This document shows, one piece after another, positions 10,061 to 11,815 of a stretch of 11,815 nucleotides of DNA. Position numbers and translations under genes: made by a program. Location: assembly GCA_001953115.1 (NCBI GenBank), contig LSSL01000586.1:9694-21508 (forward strand). Direction: 5' to 3'. The notes below the pieces were generated by a model. That model searched no databases and was not told the DNA's origin. It saw nothing but the letters and a program-made list of their open reading frames with translations. Positions within the stretch are counted from its first letter, which is position 1, and every line of letters starts with the position of its first letter. Source of the stretch: Smittium mucronatum (Eukaryota; Kickxellomycota; Harpellomycetes; Harpellales; Legeriomycetaceae).

Positions 10061-11293
10061 ATATTTTTTTTGATTATTTTTCTGAGAAGTTCTACTAACT
10101 GTATTAATATTTATTAATGAAAAGTTTTTAATTCCTGATAGTCTAAAAAACTTAGCTAAAAGTTCTATATTTGATTATTATTGATGTAGATAAATGACTC
10201 ATGATGGCTGTTTTTAAACTCCTATAATTTAATATTGTTTCATTGTCCATAAAAATAGGGTAAATAATACAATATAATTTTATAATTTTTATAAAATTTT
10301 TAAAGCCCCGATGAGCAATTAATTTAAAGGCTATGTATGATTTTTTTTTCTTTATAAAAAAAATAAGAATTAAAATACTTAATTCAAAAATATTATTATA
10401 ATATTAATTCTTCAATTATTTCACATCTTTTTACGTGTCAAAATTTTTAATCGTGTATATATTTTTCATACCTCTCTTACACCAATATATTTTTTTAATA
10501 TTTTAATGGTTTTTTGGATCAATTAATTCAGTAATTTTTCCTTTTAATGTAGGAAATTTTTTTAAGAAATCTTGAATAGTGAACTTCCCTCAATTTTCCA
10601 CCTGGTTTAATTTCTTATTTATTTGAAATTCGATATATTAATTTTAAGTTTATTAAAAATTTCAGGCAAATATAAATTTTTGAATGATGAAAAAAAAAAT
10701 GGAAGAAATAAAAAGTGACTTTAAACTACCCACTTTAATATCTTCTCAACTATATCGGGTATGTATTGATAATTTCAGGTATTAATTTTGATATTACAGG
10801 AATTTTACGCATATTAACTTTTGAAAAATTGATTTTTTGATATTTTAGATACAAATGAAACAATTTTCGTTAAAATTCCTTTTTTTTTCGTTGGGAAATT
10901 TAGAGACATTTTACTGTATTTTATATTTTCTGAGGTATCCAAGAAAGTGGAAGATCCCTTTTATCGTCTCATAATAGATTCTTTTTTCCAACCCCTTTTA
11001 ATCTTTGTCTTATAAAAAAATTAAAGATTATAATTATCTTTGAAAAAAAAAAATATTAACAATTTTCATTTATATTAAGGAGATTTTATATTTTAGAATA
11101 TTTACCCGATTTAAAAACATATAGTTTGAGTTTGTACCAATAAATAAATAAATAAATAAATAAATTCTAAGAAGTTTAAATATCATTACTACGAATAAAA
11201 TAAGTTATTTTTTAAATATTTTTTTTAGTTTATAAATACTGAGAAAGGATGTTTAGTGAAATTTACAAAAAAAAATTATTTGGATTTATAATA
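10061..11293. other. Spacer of the inverted repeat, right part: gene-free
   Basis: No gene I can support. The longest open run is on the minus strand, about 50 codons between stops at roughly 10972 and 10818, with an internal ATG giving a 31-residue Lys/Ser-rich peptide. Frames of this size are common by chance here. A mildly GC-richer patch sits at 10905-10975. The TAAA microsatellite is listed separately. Confidence 0.6.
11139..11165. repeat. TAAA microsatellite
   Basis: A perfect period-4 run of six TAAA units (11141-11164), with AA before and T after continuing the phase for 27 bases. It is the cleanest simple-sequence repeat in the window. Microsatellites of this kind are common in AT-rich eukaryotic genomes and rarer in compact bacterial ones, a mild hint at a eukaryotic source. 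Confidence 0.9.
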
Positions 11294-11815
11294 TTATTTT
11301 ATTAGGACTAGGAAAATTCATTTATTAGATTAAAATAAAAAATAAAATAATGAAGGTTGGCTAATAACAAATTTTAAACCTATTATCTGGTTAAATTCCG
11401 TTCTCTAACTGTTGGAAAGATTTGAAATCTGTGTTTACCGTAGCTTACTATCAACTTTGTATAGTGAGGTTGAAATTTTAAATTGAGGATATTAAATAGC
11501 TAATATAGCTTATTTAAAATAAAAATTTCCAATCTTACCCTGAGCTAATATAAGTTGTTAAAGTCCAGATTTCTTTAAAAATATGATCATTTTAAGCAAA
11601 TTTTAATTAACATATAAACTTTTTTTATTTTATGGTATTCTTTTAAAAAATTGTAAATTCCTTTACAAATAAAATTTCTTTTTTCGAAAGAATAAATATA
11701 GCTGTAGATATGATTAAAAGTAATTGTTTTTTTAAAAAATGATTAACTTATCCTATTCTATTTCGTCCAGAATTTTTCTTTTATAAATTTTTCTCCTATT
11801 CTTTTATGTATTTAG
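11294..11815 (-). repeat. Right arm of a perfect 522-bp inverted repeat
   Basis: Exact reverse complement of 8884-9405. It ends flush with the last base of the window, so the true arm may be longer and its outer boundary, flank and any target-site duplication cannot be seen. An arm ending precisely at the sequence end fits an assembly that stopped inside a repeat, or an inverted amplification or read chimera. It also fits a linear molecule or element whose end happens to be here. Confidence 0.97.

Noticed and set aside
10818..10972. Minus-strand open run of about 50 codons with an internal ATG (31 residues)
   Set aside because: By rough estimate about ten runs of this length are expected by chance in all six frames of this composition; the peptide is Lys/Ser-rich with no motif, and no binding site or neighbour supports it.
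14..11293. Numerous TATAAT, TATAAA and AATAAA matches as promoters or poly(A) signals
   Set aside because: At about 85% A+T these words are expected very many times by chance and carry no information without genes or transcripts.
8884..11815. Inverted repeat considered as an organelle-type or plasmid terminal inverted repeat
   Set aside because: The left arm is internal, not at the other end of the window, and neither arms nor spacer contain rRNA, tRNA or replication genes.

Overview
This is an 11.8-kb stretch of extremely AT-rich DNA, roughly 15% G+C on lines I counted by hand. I could not find one convincing gene in it. Stop codons close all six frames almost everywhere. The longest open frame is 66 codons, starts with TTG and has no in-frame ATG. 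I saw no rRNA, tRNA, CRISPR array or recognisable transposase. The most likely source is non-coding nuclear DNA of a eukaryote with a strongly AT-biased genome (some insects, protists or anaerobic fungi). A heavily decayed bacterial symbiont or an organelle fragment is not excluded. I cannot assign a taxon.

Layout: bases 1-13 are an unbroken C run, foreign to this composition and probably a read or assembly end artefact. Bases 14-6828 are AT-rich sequence with a few short hairpins and several small patches of clearly higher G+C (about 1552-1638, 2489-2550, 4080-4143) that look like remnants of older sequence. A weak, degenerate periodicity of about 180 bp may run through about 4100-5200. Bases 6829-7345 form a mildly GC-richer block with the only long open frame. 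Bases 7075-8883 are A-rich on the plus strand with no gene.

The one unambiguous structure is at the right end. Bases 8884-9405 and 11294-11815 are perfect reverse complements over 522 bp, separated by a 1,888-bp T-rich spacer (9406-11293) that holds a TAAA microsatellite and another GC-richer patch. The right arm stops exactly at the last base of the window. It could be a long-terminal-inverted-repeat (foldback) element, a recent inverted duplication, a source of long hairpin RNA, or an inverted chimera from amplification or assembly. The sequence alone does not decide between these. With no confident genes, there is no gene network to describe.
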